Part shown: positions 14,215 to 22,831 of the stretch, piece after piece | How positions within the stretch are numbered: position 1 is the first letter of the stretch | Layout: every line of letters starts with the position of its first letter | Assembly (NCBI RefSeq): GCF_001556865.1 | Contig: NZ_LSJY01000025.1 | Location: 1 to 27,493, forward strand | DNA: 27,493 nucleotides | Direction of reading: 5' to 3' | Source of the DNA: Sphingobium sp. CCH11-B1 | GTDB lineage: Bacteria > Pseudomonadota > Alphaproteobacteria > Sphingomonadales > Sphingomonadaceae | Translations under genes and position numbers: made by a program | The notes under the pieces: model-generated | The model's database searches: none | What the model was told of the DNA's origin: nothing | The model's input: the letters and a program-made list of their open reading frames with translations, nothing else

Positions 14215-15996
14215 ATGGCGGCTCCCATCCTCTCCTTCGAAAATCTCGGCCTCAGCCAGGGCACTCACTGGCTGTTCCGCAACATCGACATCCATGTGGG
14301 CGCGCGGGATCGGCTGGCGCTGATCGGCCGCAACGGCGCGGGCAAGACGACGCTCTTGAAGCTGCTCGGCGGCCAGATCGAGGCGGACGAGGGCACGCGC
14401 TCGGTCCAGCCCGGCGCGCGCGTCATCACGCTGGAGCAGGATCCCGATGTCACCCCCTTCGCCACGCTCCACGATTTCGCACTGGCCGGAGAGTTCGCGC
14501 CGCCCGCGCACGAAGTCGAAGCCATCGCCGACCAGCTCGGCATCGACCTGTCGCGCGAGGCGAAGACGGCGAGCGGGGGCGAACGCCGCCGCGCCGCCAT
14601 CGCCCGCGCGCTGGCGAGCGAACCCGACCTGCTGCTGCTCGACGAACCGACCAACCATCTGGACATCGCCGCGATCGACTGGCTGGAAAACTGGCTGGCA
14701 CGCTACAATGGCGCGTTCATCGTCATCAGCCACGACCGCGCCTTCCTGACCCGCCTCACGAAGCAGACCTTGTGGCTCGACCGGGGCCAGATGCGCCGCA
14801 ATGAAGTTGGCTTCGGCGGCTTTGAACAGTGGATGGAAGCCGTCTATGCCGAAGAGGCGCGCGCCGCCGAAAAGCTGGACGCCAAGCTCAAGATCGAGGC
14901 GCACTGGCTGGAGCGCGGCGTCACCGCCCGGCGCAAGCGCAACCAGGGCCGCCTCGCCAAGCTCTGGGAAATGCGTGCCCAGCGCGCCGCGATGCAGGGG
15001 CCGCAGGGCACCGCCAAGCTCGCCGTCACCAGCGACGACAGCAAGACGAAAAGCGTCATCAAGGCCGAGCATGTCAGCAAGTCCTTTGGCGACCGCGCCA
15101 TCATCAGGGACTTCTCCCTGCGCGTGCAGCGCGGCGACCGCATCGGCATTGTCGGCGGCAATGGCGCGGGCAAGTCCACGCTCCTGAAGCTCCTGACCGG
15201 CGAACTCGCGCCTGACAGCGGGGAGGTGACGCTGGCAAAGACGCTGGACATGATCTTCATCGACCAGCAGCGCAGCCTGATGCAGGGCGACAAGTCCGTC
15301 CGCGACGTGCTGGCCGAGGGCGGCGACTGGATCGACGTGCGCGGCGTCCGCAAGCATGTCCACGGCTATCTCAAGGACTTCCTGTTCGATCCCTCCCTTG
15401 CCGAGGCGAAGGTCGGCACCCTGTCGGGCGGGGAGCGCTCGCGTCTGCTGTTTGCCCGCGAGTTCGCGCGCGAATCGAACCTCCTCGTACTCGACGAGCC
15501 GACCAACGATCTCGACCTGGAAACGTTCGACCTGCTCCAGGAAGTCATTGCCGACTATGACGGCACGGTGCTGATCGTCAGCCACGACCGCGACTTCCTC
15601 GACCGCACGGTGACGGTGACGCTGGGCCTCGACGGCACGGGCACGGTGGACGTGATCGTCGGCGGCTATGCCGACTGGATCGCCAAGCGCGACCCCCGCC
15701 GCGCGCCCAAGGCGGACAAGAAGGAGGCTGCGCCGCCTCCGCCGCCCAAGCCCGTGTCCGCCAAGCTCAGCTACAAGGACCAGCGCGACCTCGACCTCCT
15801 GCCAAAGCGCATCGAGGAACTGGAAGCCGCGATTCTCCGCGACGAAGAAGCGCTCGCCGACCCTGCCCTTTACACAAGCGACCCCAAAAAATTCGCCGCC
15901 CTCACCGCCGCCATCGAAAAGGCGCGGACGGAGAAGGACGCGGCGGAAGAACGCTGGCTGGAGCTGGCGGAAAAGGCGGAAGGGCTGGCGGGGTAG
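14215..15996 (+). CDS. uup: ABC-F family ATPase Uup
   Basis: A 593-aa soluble tandem-ATPase of the ABC-F group, which acts on ribosomes or branched DNA rather than in transport. First cassette: Walker A GRNGAGKT (38-45), signature SGGER (120-124), Walker B with DEPTNHLD (143-150). The linker (about 210-265) has the Uup-like [19 protein letters not shown]. Second cassette: GGNGAGKS (314-321), [16 protein letters not shown] (427-434). A Pro-rich spacer leads to a C-terminal coiled coil (about 516-590, [16 protein letters not shown]), the DNA-binding domain that defines Uup. The start [11 protein letters not shown] fits the family; the frame is open 17 codons further upstream with no sign of coding. 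There is no ribosome-binding site, consistent with a leaderless mRNA. Confidence 0.93.
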   Translation: MAAPILSFENLGLSQGTHWLFRNIDIHVGARDRLALIGRNGAGKTTLLKLLGGQIEADEGTRSVQPGARVITLEQDPDVTPFATLHDFALAGEFAPPAHEVEAIADQLGIDLSREAKTASGGERRRAAIARALASEPDLLLLDEPTNHLDIAAIDWLENWLARYNGAFIVISHDRAFLTRLTKQTLWLDRGQMRRNEVGFGGFEQWMEAVYAEEARAAEKLDAKLKIEAHWLERGVTARRKRNQGRLAKLWEMRAQRAAMQGPQGTAKLAVTSDDSKTKSVIKAEHVSKSFGDRAIIRDFSLRVQRGDRIGIVGGNGAGKSTLLKLLTGELAPDSGEVTLAKTLDMIFIDQQRSLMQGDKSVRDVLAEGGDWIDVRGVRKHVHGYLKDFLFDPSLAEAKVGTLSGGERSRLLFAREFARESNLLVLDEPTNDLDLETFDLLQEVIADYDGTVLIVSHDRDFLDRTVTVTLGLDGTGTVDVIVGGYADWIAKRDPRRAPKADKKEAAPPPPPKPVSAKLSYKDQRDLDLLPKRIEELEAAILRDEEALADPALYTSDPKKFAALTAAIEKARTEKDAAEERWLELAEKAEGLAG

Positions 15997-16193
15997 GGCC
16001 TGCCACCACGCCGGTCCAGTTGCCTTGTCTGCTGGATTGGAGTGCCGGTCCAAGCCCTGGCACCATGAAGTATGAGAGAGGATCGACCAATCAGGACGGC
16101 TAGGATAAGGTGACCCTGGGCGTATCTATGCCGTAAGAATGTCCAGCATACGCTCTATGACACCAAGGCATCTTTGACATGTGGGGGACGGTA

Positions 16194-16574
16194 ATGAATT
16201 CTCTCAAGTCGGGCATCGCGGTTTCATTTATCTACGTCACCGAACGGGATAGAGCGCTGCGTTTCTATACGGAGTTGCTTGGATTCAAGCTGCGGCAGTC
16301 GGACGATTTCGGCGACTTCATCGAATCCGGGGGAGGACTCCTCCGCATGACGGTAATACCGGATCATGTGGCCCGTCCGCATCCGGTCCTCGGTTGGGAC
16401 GTGCCCGATATCGTCGCCGTTGCCAGCGAACTTCGCGGTCGCGGCGTCATGCTCACCATGTATGAAGGCTTGGGCCAGGACCAGCTGGGCATTTGGACCT
16501 CTCCGGACGGCAAGGCCAAGGTCGCATGGTTCGCCGATCCTGACGGCAACGTCCTGAGCCTCTCTCAGACATGA
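16194..16574 (+). CDS. VOC family (glyoxalase/bleomycin resistance-like) protein
   Basis: A 126-aa single-domain vicinal-oxygen-chelate protein. The fold is shown by VSFIYVTERDRALRFYTELLGFKL at the N-terminus and by the closing strand pattern GKAKVAWFADPDGNVLSLSQT. Substrate and metal use cannot be assigned. The ATG at 16194 is preferred over an in-frame ATG at 16179 because GGGGGA lies five bases upstream of it. The gene and the 197 bp in front of it are less GC-rich and use more AT-ending codons than the neighbours, which suggests separate acquisition. No operon partner is apparent. Confidence 0.85.
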   Translation: MNSLKSGIAVSFIYVTERDRALRFYTELLGFKLRQSDDFGDFIESGGGLLRMTVIPDHVARPHPVLGWDVPDIVAVASELRGRGVMLTMYEGLGQDQLGIWTSPDGKAKVAWFADPDGNVLSLSQT

Positions 16575-16624
16575 TCGATCGCCGGTTTTCGGTCCATTTC
16601 TGCCACCCTTGCCTTGGCGGCATG

Positions 16625-16656
16625 AAAAAAAGGGCGGCCCTTCCAAGCCGCCCTTT
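16625..16656. terminator. Terminator shared by the VOC gene and clpA
   Basis: agggcggc (16631-16638) pairs with gccgccct (16647-16654) around an 8-nt loop. Seven A residues precede the stem on the plus strand, giving a strong T-run for minus-strand (clpA) transcripts; the plus-strand T-run is short (ttt). Confidence 0.85.
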
Positions 16657-16678
16657 CCTCATTCCATAGCCCGCAACC

Positions 16679-19009
16679 TCACTCCGAAGCGGGTGCCTTC
16701 GCCTTGCCGCCCTTCTTGCCCTTCTTGGGCGCGGCGGGCGTGATTTCGAAGGCCAGTGCCCCAACACCATCCGCATCCTCCTTCATATGGACATGGACCT
16801 CGCCGCCATGGACCAGCTTGCCGAAAAGCAGTTCCTCGGCCAGCGGCTGCTTGATCTTTTCCTGCATCAGGCGTCCCATCGGGCGCGCGCCGTAGAGCTT
16901 GTCATAGCCCTTGGCGGTCAGCCATTCCTTCGCCTTGTCGTCCAGCGTGATGTGCACGTCGCGGTCGGCCAGTTGCAGCTCCAGTTGCAGCACGAACTTG
17001 TCGATCACGCGCGCCACGATCTCCGGCGGCAGGTATCCGAACGGCACGATGGCGTCCAAACGGTTGCGGAATTCCGGGGTGAAGAGCTTCTTCACCGCAT
17101 CCTCCTGCACATCGTCGCGCGACAATTCGCCAAAGCCGATGCTTTCCTTCGCCATGTCCGACGCGCCGGCGTTGGTTGTCATGATGAGGATGGTGTTGCG
17201 GAAATCCACCGTCTTGCCGTGATGATCGGTCAGGCGGCCATTGTCCATCACCTGCAACAGGATGTTGAACAGGTCGGGATGCGCCTTCTCGATCTCGTCC
17301 AGCAACAGCACGCTGTGCGGATTCTGGTCCACCGCGTCGGTCAGCAGGCCACCCTGGTCATAGCCGACATAGCCCGGAGGCGCGCCGATCAGGCGGCTGA
17401 CAGAATGGCGCTCCATATATTCCGACATGTCGAACCGCTGGAGCGGGATGCCGAGCAGCGTCGCCAGCTGCCGCGCCACCTCCGTCTTGCCGACGCCGGT
17501 CGGGCCGGAAAACAGATAGTTGCCGATCGGCTTGTCGGGATCGCGCAGGCCCGCGCGCGACAGCTTGATCGCGCTGGACAGCACCTCGATCGCCTTGTCC
17601 TGGCCGAATACGACGCGCTTCAGGTCGGTGGTCAGCGATCCCAGCACCGTCTTGTCGTCGGACGACACGGTCTTGGGCGGGATGCGCGCCATGGTGGCGA
17701 TCACCGCCTCGATCTCCTTGGGCGTGATCGTCTTCTTGCGCTTGGACGGCACCACCAGCATCTGCATCGCGCCGACCTCGTCGATCACGTCGATCGCCTT
17801 GTCGGGCAGCTTGCGGTCGTTGATGTAGCGCGCGGACAGTTCCACCGCCGCCTTGATCGCATCGGGCGTATATTTGACGCTGTGATGCTCCTCGAACGCG
17901 GAGCGCAGGCCGGCCAGGATCTTGATCGTATCCTCGATCGTGGGCTCGTTCACATCGATCTTCTGGAACCGGCGCAGCAGCGCGCGGTCCTTCTCGAAAT
18001 GATTGCGGAACTCCTTGTACGTCGTGGAACCGATGCAGCGAATCGTCCCGCCCGACAAGGCGGGCTTGAGCAGGTTGGACGCGTCCATCGCCCCGCCGCT
18101 GGTCGCGCCGGCGCCGATGACCGTGTGGATCTCGTCGATGAAAAGCACCGCATGCGGCATTTTTTCCAGTTCGGTGACGACCGCCTTCAGGCGCTCCTCG
18201 AAATCGCCGCGATAGCGGGTGCCGGCCAGCAGCGCGCCCATGTCGAGCGAATAGATGACGGCTTCCTTCAGCACGTCGGGCACGTCGCCTTCGACGATCT
18301 TGCGCGCCAGGCCCTCCGCGATTGCGGTCTTGCCCACGCCGGGATCACCGACATAGAGCGGATTGTTCTTCGACCGGCGGCACAGGATCTGCACGGTGCG
18401 GTCGACCTCGGCGGAACGGCCGATCAGCGGGTCGACCTTGCCGCGGCCCGCCTTCTCGTTGAGGTTGACGGTGAACTGCTCCAGCGCGCTGTCCTTCTTG
18501 CCCTTGCCGTCCTGCACCTTCTTTTCCTCCTCGGCAGCGCCCTTGGTTTCCTGGCGCTCGGGCTGGGGCGTGCCCTTGCCGACACCGTGGCTGATGTAGC
18601 TCACGGCATCGAGACGGCTCATGTCCTGCTGCTGCAGGAAATAGACGGCATAGGACTCGCGTTCCGAAAAGAGCGCGACCAGCACGTTGGCGCCCGTCAC
18701 CTCATCCTTGCCGGAAGACTGGACGTGCAGGATGGCGCGTTGCACGACGCGCTGGAAACCGCTGGTGGGGGAGGGGTCGGACGCGCCCTCCACCTTCAGA
18801 CTGTCGAGTTCGGTATCGAGATAATGGGTTACAGCGTCGCCCAGCTCGCCCAGTTCCACGCCGCACGCCTGCATCACTTTCGACGCATGTTCATCGTCGA
18901 TCAGCGCGAGCAGCAGATGCTCCAGCGTCGCATATTCATGCTTGCGGTCCGACGCATGCGTCAGCGCATTGTGCAATGTGGTTTCGAGGGCGGGTGCGAA
19001 AGAAGGCAT
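16679..19009 (-). CDS. clpA: ATP-dependent Clp protease ATP-binding subunit ClpA
   Basis: A 776-aa AAA+ unfoldase that feeds proteins to ClpP. The N-domain with Clp repeats spans about 1-145 (MPSFAPALETTLHNAL, YATLEHLLLALIDD). D1: Walker A GDPGVGKT (221-228), Walker B VLFIDE (288-293). D2: Walker A GPTGVGKT (502-509), LLLDEIEKAHPD. The ClpP-docking loop is IGF (624-626), which marks it as ClpA rather than ClpB; there is no ClpB middle domain. The C-terminus carries a Lys/Ala-rich tail (PKKGKKGGKAKAPASE). The start at 19009 is supported by AGGAG upstream; the frame is open 24 more codons without family similarity. No clpS is adjacent. Confidence 0.97.
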   Translation of the reverse strand: MPSFAPALETTLHNALTHASDRKHEYATLEHLLLALIDDEHASKVMQACGVELGELGDAVTHYLDTELDSLKVEGASDPSPTSGFQRVVQRAILHVQSSGKDEVTGANVLVALFSERESYAVYFLQQQDMSRLDAVSYISHGVGKGTPQPERQETKGAAEEEKKVQDGKGKKDSALEQFTVNLNEKAGRGKVDPLIGRSAEVDRTVQILCRRSKNNPLYVGDPGVGKTAIAEGLARKIVEGDVPDVLKEAVIYSLDMGALLAGTRYRGDFEERLKAVVTELEKMPHAVLFIDEIHTVIGAGATSGGAMDASNLLKPALSGGTIRCIGSTTYKEFRNHFEKDRALLRRFQKIDVNEPTIEDTIKILAGLRSAFEEHHSVKYTPDAIKAAVELSARYINDRKLPDKAIDVIDEVGAMQMLVVPSKRKKTITPKEIEAVIATMARIPPKTVSSDDKTVLGSLTTDLKRVVFGQDKAIEVLSSAIKLSRAGLRDPDKPIGNYLFSGPTGVGKTEVARQLATLLGIPLQRFDMSEYMERHSVSRLIGAPPGYVGYDQGGLLTDAVDQNPHSVLLLDEIEKAHPDLFNILLQVMDNGRLTDHHGKTVDFRNTILIMTTNAGASDMAKESIGFGELSRDDVQEDAVKKLFTPEFRNRLDAIVPFGYLPPEIVARVIDKFVLQLELQLADRDVHITLDDKAKEWLTAKGYDKLYGARPMGRLMQEKIKQPLAEELLFGKLVHGGEVHVHMKEDADGVGALAFEITPAAPKKGKKGGKAKAPASE

Positions 19010-19162
19010 TGTCGTTCTACTCCTGGCCCCGATAAGGGGCGGTATCGAACCTGATGTCGGCATTGCTCGACGCGGGATCAAGGGCCAGGGCCCTGCCAGC
19101 GGAATTGCCTGACTGCCCCAGCCCGAAGATGCCCTCGCGGGCGAAAGGGGCGGGGCGCGGGT

Positions 19163-19360
19163 TCATCGCCTGAATAGCGCCTCGGCACTTGCCTTGTGGT
19201 TAACGGCGCTTTCCTTTTTCGCCCTGGTCCGCGCGATTTCCGCTTCCAGAGCGGCGATGCGGGCGTCCAGTTCGGCGACGGACAAAGGCCCCAGATCCTG
19301 TTGCAGCAGGCGGGCCAGAGGATCGTCGCTCTTGCGCGGCTGATACTCGTCCATATCCAT
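19163..19360 (-). CDS. DUF1192 family small protein
   Basis: A 65-aa cytoplasmic protein, MDMDEYQPRKSDDPLARLLQQDL, then LSVAELDARIAALEAEIARTRAKK, which is a short helical coiled-coil segment typical of the alphaproteobacterial DUF1192 family. Function is unknown. The start at 19360 (or 19354) gives the usual family length; the frame is open upstream but would overlap the divergent oxidoreductase. It is divergent from the quinone oxidoreductase gene, a pairing I recall in other alphaproteobacteria, and lies 153 bp upstream of clpA on the same strand. I see no gene in that gap. Confidence 0.82.
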   Translation of the reverse strand: MDMDEYQPRKSDDPLARLLQQDLGPLSVAELDARIAALEAEIARTRAKKESAVNHKASAEALFRR

Positions 19361-19450
19361 AACGCTAATGTTGACCCTGATCCCCACTCTGTCAATAAGG
19401 TCGCGGGGGCAGCCGGTCGTTTTTGGCGCGGCGCAATGAAGAGGGTGGGA

Positions 19451-20455
19451 ATGGCCGAAACAGTCGCGTTGCCGGACGAGATGACGGCGATCGGTATCGC
19501 TGCGCCCGGCGGGCCGGAGGCATTGGTGCCGCAGCGGCGCGCCGTTCCGGCGCCGGGGCCGGACGAAGTGCTGATCCGCGTCGCCGCCGCCGGCGTCAAC
19601 CGGCCGGACGTGCTGCAACGGCAGGGCAAATATCCCCCACCGCCCGGCGCATCCGATATTCCCGGCCTCGAAGTTTCCGGCACCATCGTCGCGGCCGGCA
19701 GCGGCGCGGACATGTTGATCGGGCAAAGGGTCTGCGCGCTGATCGCAGGCGGGGGCTATGCGCAATATGCGGTCGCCCCGGCTGGCCAGTGCCTGCCGGT
19801 GCCCGAAGATTATGACATGGCCGAAGCCGCCGCGCTCCCCGAAACGCTCTTCACCGTGTGGACCAACCTCTTCGAGCGCGCCTATGTCGTTTCAGGCGAC
19901 ACCGCGCTGGTTCATGGCGGCACCAGCGGCATCGGCACCATGGCTATCCGCCTCTGCAACCTATTCGGCGTCACCGTGATCGTGACCTGCGGCTCGGACG
20001 ACAAATGCGCACAGGCAAAGGGCTGGGGCGCGGACCATGCGATCAATTACCGTACACAGGATTATGCCGAGGAAGTGAAGCGCATCACCGGCGGGCAGGG
20101 GGTTCAGGCCGTGCTGGACATGGTGGGCGGCGACTATCTTCCCCGCAACATCGCCTGCCTGGCCGAGGATGGCCGTCACGTCTCCATCGCCACGCTGGGA
20201 GGTCCAAAGGCGGACATCTTCATACCCGCCATCATGCAGCGCCGGCTGACGCTTACCGGCTCCACGCTGCGCGCCCGCTCGGTCGGCTTCAAGAGCCTGG
20301 TTGCGGACGAACTGATCCGCAACGTCTGGCCGTTCGTCGCCGAAGGAAAGCTGCGCCCGGCGATGGACCGGAAGTTCGCTCTGGCGGACGCGGCGAAGGC
20401 CCATGCCCGGATGGACGCAGGCGAGCATTTCGGAAAGATCGTGTTGATAGCGTAA
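19451..20455 (+). CDS. NAD(P)H:quinone oxidoreductase, zeta-crystallin/PIG3 type
   Basis: A 334-aa medium-chain dehydrogenase/reductase without the zinc ligands of alcohol dehydrogenases. The N-terminal catalytic domain has VLIRVAAAGVNRPDVLQRQGKYPPPPGASDIPGLEVSG, the quinone oxidoreductase signature, and the Rossmann domain has HGGTSGIGTMAIRL, an AxxGxxG-like NADPH site. It probably reduces quinones or other electrophilic carbonyls. MAETVALP is taken as start; MKRVGMAETV, five codons upstream (19436), is possible. The frame stays open further upstream only across the DUF1192 gene on the other strand. Confidence 0.92.
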   Translation: MAETVALPDEMTAIGIAAPGGPEALVPQRRAVPAPGPDEVLIRVAAAGVNRPDVLQRQGKYPPPPGASDIPGLEVSGTIVAAGSGADMLIGQRVCALIAGGGYAQYAVAPAGQCLPVPEDYDMAEAAALPETLFTVWTNLFERAYVVSGDTALVHGGTSGIGTMAIRLCNLFGVTVIVTCGSDDKCAQAKGWGADHAINYRTQDYAEEVKRITGGQGVQAVLDMVGGDYLPRNIACLAEDGRHVSIATLGGPKADIFIPAIMQRRLTLTGSTLRARSVGFKSLVADELIRNVWPFVAEGKLRPAMDRKFALADAAKAHARMDAGEHFGKIVLIA

Positions 20456-20519
20456 CGTTAACGCGATGATAACGATAGGGCCATTATGGGTGGGTTGAAC
20501 CCATCCAGGAGAATTTGCC

Positions 20520-20681
20520 GTGGCTTTCTTCAGAAAATTATTGCGCGATCCTGAGGGCGCGACCGCCATCGAATATGGCCTGATCGCAGCGCTGATCGCC
20601 ATCGCTGCCATCGGCGCGATGAGCAATCTTGGCACCAAGCTTGGCCGTACGTTCAACAATGTGAGCGGCAATCTGAAATGA
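20520..20681 (+). CDS. flp: Flp/type IVb pilin (orphan)
   Basis: A 53-aa pilin precursor with a GTG start, preceded by CCAGGAG at an 8-nt spacing. The leader VAFFRKLLRDPEG ends in glycine and is followed by ATAIEYGLIAALIAIAAIGA, the class IVb prepilin motif with Glu at +5 and Tyr at +6 of the mature protein. A TadV/CpaA-type prepilin peptidase would cut after G13. Mature Flp subunits form the Tad pilus used for surface attachment. No tad/cpa assembly genes are in the window, so it depends on a locus elsewhere. The short reading frame and GTG start make it easy to miss. Confidence 0.93.
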   Translation: MAFFRKLLRDPEGATAIEYGLIAALIAIAAIGAMSNLGTKLGRTFNNVSGNLK

Positions 20682-20811
20682 CATGTGCCGGGCGGCACCA
20701 CGCTGCCCCGGCCACGTAAAACGTAGTATTTCCGTCATATTCTCTGCGGGATTGTAACAATGGCGCGTTAGGGATTCGGTCCCGAGGACATGGGTCTTTG
20801 GGGACGACGAC

Positions 20812-21684
20812 ATGAACGCCATCACGCGCCTGCCTTTCCTGAGCGACGTCGAGGATGTCGCAGACGACCGCTTTCACATCCCCGAGCGGGTGGGACAGCG
20901 CCGTCGCTACCGCGCCATCTGGATATCGGACATCCACCTCGGCACGCGCGGCTGCAATGCGACGATGCTGATTGACTTCCTCGACAATGTGGACAGCGAC
21001 ACCATCTACCTTGTCGGCGACATCATCGACGGCTGGCGCCTCAAGAAGCGCTTTTACTGGCCCGCCAGCCATAATGACGTGGTCTGGCGTCTGATGAAGC
21101 GGGCCAAGCGCGGCACTCGCGTAGTCTACATCCCCGGCAACCATGACGAAATGTTCCGTCAGTTCACCGGCATGAGCTTCGGCGGCGTCGAAATCCGGCG
21201 CAAGGCGATCCACGAGACGGCGGACGGGCGCAAGCTGCTGGTCCTGCACGGCGACGAGTTCGACACCATCATGCTCGCCCACCGCTGGCTCGCCTTCGTC
21301 GGCGACGCGGCCTACACCATGCTGATGCGCCTCAACGTCGCGGTGAATGCGGTGCGCCAGCGGATGGGCCTGCCTTACTGGTCGCTCAGCAAGATGGCCA
21401 AGCACAAGGTCAAGAACGCCGTCTCCTTCATTTCCCGCTTCGAGGAAGTGGTGGCGCATGAAGCCGGCGCGCGCGGCGTCGACGGCGTCGTATGCGGCCA
21501 TATCCACAATGCCGAGATGCGCGAGATCGAGGGCGTCGCTTATTATAATGACGGCGACTGGGTCGAAGGCTGCACCGCGCTCGTCGAACATAGCGACGGT
21601 CGCATGGAAGTGCTCCACTGGGCCGACGAGATCGCAAAGCGGGAAGCCGCCGAGACGCTCTCGCGCGAAAAGCTCGCCGCCTGA
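20812..21684 (+). CDS. LpxH-like metallophosphoesterase (UDP-2,3-diacylglucosamine diphosphatase family)
   Basis: A 290-aa calcineurin-like phosphoesterase of the COG2908 type. The metal ligands are all visible: SDIHLGT (D40, H42), GDIIDGW (D70), GNHDE (N110, H111), HGDEFD (H146) and GHIHNAE (H230, H232). The N-terminus carries an extra 30 residues before the first motif, and the protein is about 50 residues longer than E. coli LpxH. It may hydrolyse the pyrophosphate of UDP-diacylglucosamine in lipid A synthesis or act on a different lipid phosphate. The ATG at 20812 follows ggggacgacgac. A GT4 glycosyltransferase gene starts 17 bp downstream, so the two probably act in one glycolipid pathway. 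Confidence 0.88.
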   Translation: MNAITRLPFLSDVEDVADDRFHIPERVGQRRRYRAIWISDIHLGTRGCNATMLIDFLDNVDSDTIYLVGDIIDGWRLKKRFYWPASHNDVVWRLMKRAKRGTRVVYIPGNHDEMFRQFTGMSFGGVEIRRKAIHETADGRKLLVLHGDEFDTIMLAHRWLAFVGDAAYTMLMRLNVAVNAVRQRMGLPYWSLSKMAKHKVKNAVSFISRFEEVVAHEAGARGVDGVVCGHIHNAEMREIEGVAYYNDGDWVEGCTALVEHSDGRMEVLHWADEIAKREAAETLSREKLAA

Positions 21685-21701
21685 AACCGGAGCCGACGCC
21701 C

Positions 21702-22730
21702 ATGCGCATCGCCATCGTCACCGACGCCTGGACCCCGCAGGTGAACGGCGTCGTCCGCACGCTCCAGACGACGCGGCTGGAACTGGAGCGGATGGGCCAT
21801 GTGGTGGAGGTGATATCGCCGGACCTTTACGGCTCCATTCCCTGTCCCACCTATCCCGAAATCCGGCTGGCGCTGGTGCGCGCGGGCGTCGTTGGCCAGG
21901 CGATCGCCGCCTTCCGCCCGGACGCGGTGCATCTTGCGACCGAAGGGCCGCTCTGCCTCGCGGCGCGGCGCTGGTGCCTGCGCGGCGGCGTGCCCTTCAC
22001 CACTGCCTATCACACCCATTTCCCCGATTATGTGGCGCAGCGCACCGGCCTGCCGGCGACATGGTTCTGGCGCTACATCCGCTGGTTCCACGGCCCGGCG
22101 CAGGCGGTGCTGGTGTCGACCCGGTCGGTGCGCGATCAACTCCGCGCCCATGGCGTCGCCAATGTGCGCCCGTGGGGCAGGGGCGTGGACCTTGCAGCCT
22201 TCACCCCCGATGCCCCGCCGCCCGTCGCCTTTGCCGATCTGCCCCGGCCGATCATGCTTTATGTCGGACGCGTCGCGGTGGAGAAGAATCTGGAGGCGTT
22301 CCTGTCCATCGACTGCCCCGGCACGAAAATTGTCGTGGGTGACGGTCCAGCCCGCGCCGCGCTGGAGCGTGCCTGGCCCGAAGCCCGCTTCCTGGGGCCG
22401 CTGTTCGGCACCGACCTTGCCGGCGCCTATGCCGGGGCCGACGTCTTCGTCTTCCCCAGCCGCACCGACACGTTCGGGCTGGTGATGATAGAGGCGCTCG
22501 CCTGTGGAACGCCCGTCGCGGCCTTCCCGGTCACCGGGCCGGTCGACATCGTCACGCCCGAAACCGGCGCGCTGTCCGACGATCTGGGCGATGCCATCGC
22601 CGGTGCCCTGGGCAAGGACCGCGCCGCGTGCGCCGCCTATGGCCGCAGCTTCAGCTGGGATCGCAGCGCGCGGGAATTCCTCTCCGGTCTCCACGCCATC
22701 GCCCCCAACCTGCTGGACAGCGCCGCCTGA
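21702..22730 (+). CDS. Family GT4 glycosyltransferase (GDP-mannose-dependent/MgtA-like)
   Basis: A 342-aa GT-B glycosyltransferase. The N-terminal acceptor domain starts MRIAIVTDAWTPQVNGVVRTLQTT, with the GVV loop that binds donor phosphate, and has TAYHTHFPDYVAQR. The C-terminal donor domain has LYVGRVAVEKNLEAFL and SRTDTFGLVMIEALACGTPV, in which the usual E-x7-E motif reads D-x7-E, as often in the PimB/MgtA-like subgroup. Members put mannose, glucose or glucuronate on diacylglycerol or other lipids. It is 17 bp downstream of the LpxH-like gene and ends 50 bp before a terminator, which defines a two-gene operon. Confidence 0.9.
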   Translation: MRIAIVTDAWTPQVNGVVRTLQTTRLELERMGHVVEVISPDLYGSIPCPTYPEIRLALVRAGVVGQAIAAFRPDAVHLATEGPLCLAARRWCLRGGVPFTTAYHTHFPDYVAQRTGLPATWFWRYIRWFHGPAQAVLVSTRSVRDQLRAHGVANVRPWGRGVDLAAFTPDAPPPVAFADLPRPIMLYVGRVAVEKNLEAFLSIDCPGTKIVVGDGPARAALERAWPEARFLGPLFGTDLAGAYAGADVFVFPSRTDTFGLVMIEALACGTPVAAFPVTGPVDIVTPETGALSDDLGDAIAGALGKDRAACAAYGRSFSWDRSAREFLSGLHAIAPNLLDSAA

Positions 22731-22779
22731 CGCTTTTCCTTGCCGGGGGCGCAAGGATGTTCTATCTCTGATCCGTCGC

Positions 22780-22800
22780 GGCCGCCCTGATTGGGCGGCC
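22780..22800 (+). terminator. Terminator of the phosphoesterase-glycosyltransferase operon
   Basis: ggccgccc (22780-22787) pairs perfectly with gggcggcc (22793-22800) around tgatt. A T-run (gttttt) follows a few bases later, at about 22808. Confidence 0.7.
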
Positions 22801-22831
22801 CTTATCGTTTTTACGCCGGAGAATAGTTCCC

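Noticed and set aside
14077..16053. 658-codon minus-strand open frame opposite uup
   Set aside because: Antisense shadow of a complete tandem-cassette ATPase; no recognisable domain.
16787..19054. 755-codon plus-strand open frame opposite clpA
   Set aside because: It is an antisense shadow rich in His, Arg, Asp and Gln with no motif; clpA on the other strand is a complete, motif-perfect gene. High GC makes such long antisense frames common.
20456..20519. Small palindrome tgggttgaaccca upstream of flp as an operator
   Set aside because: Only five base pairs with a 3-nt centre; too little to support a binding site without comparison.
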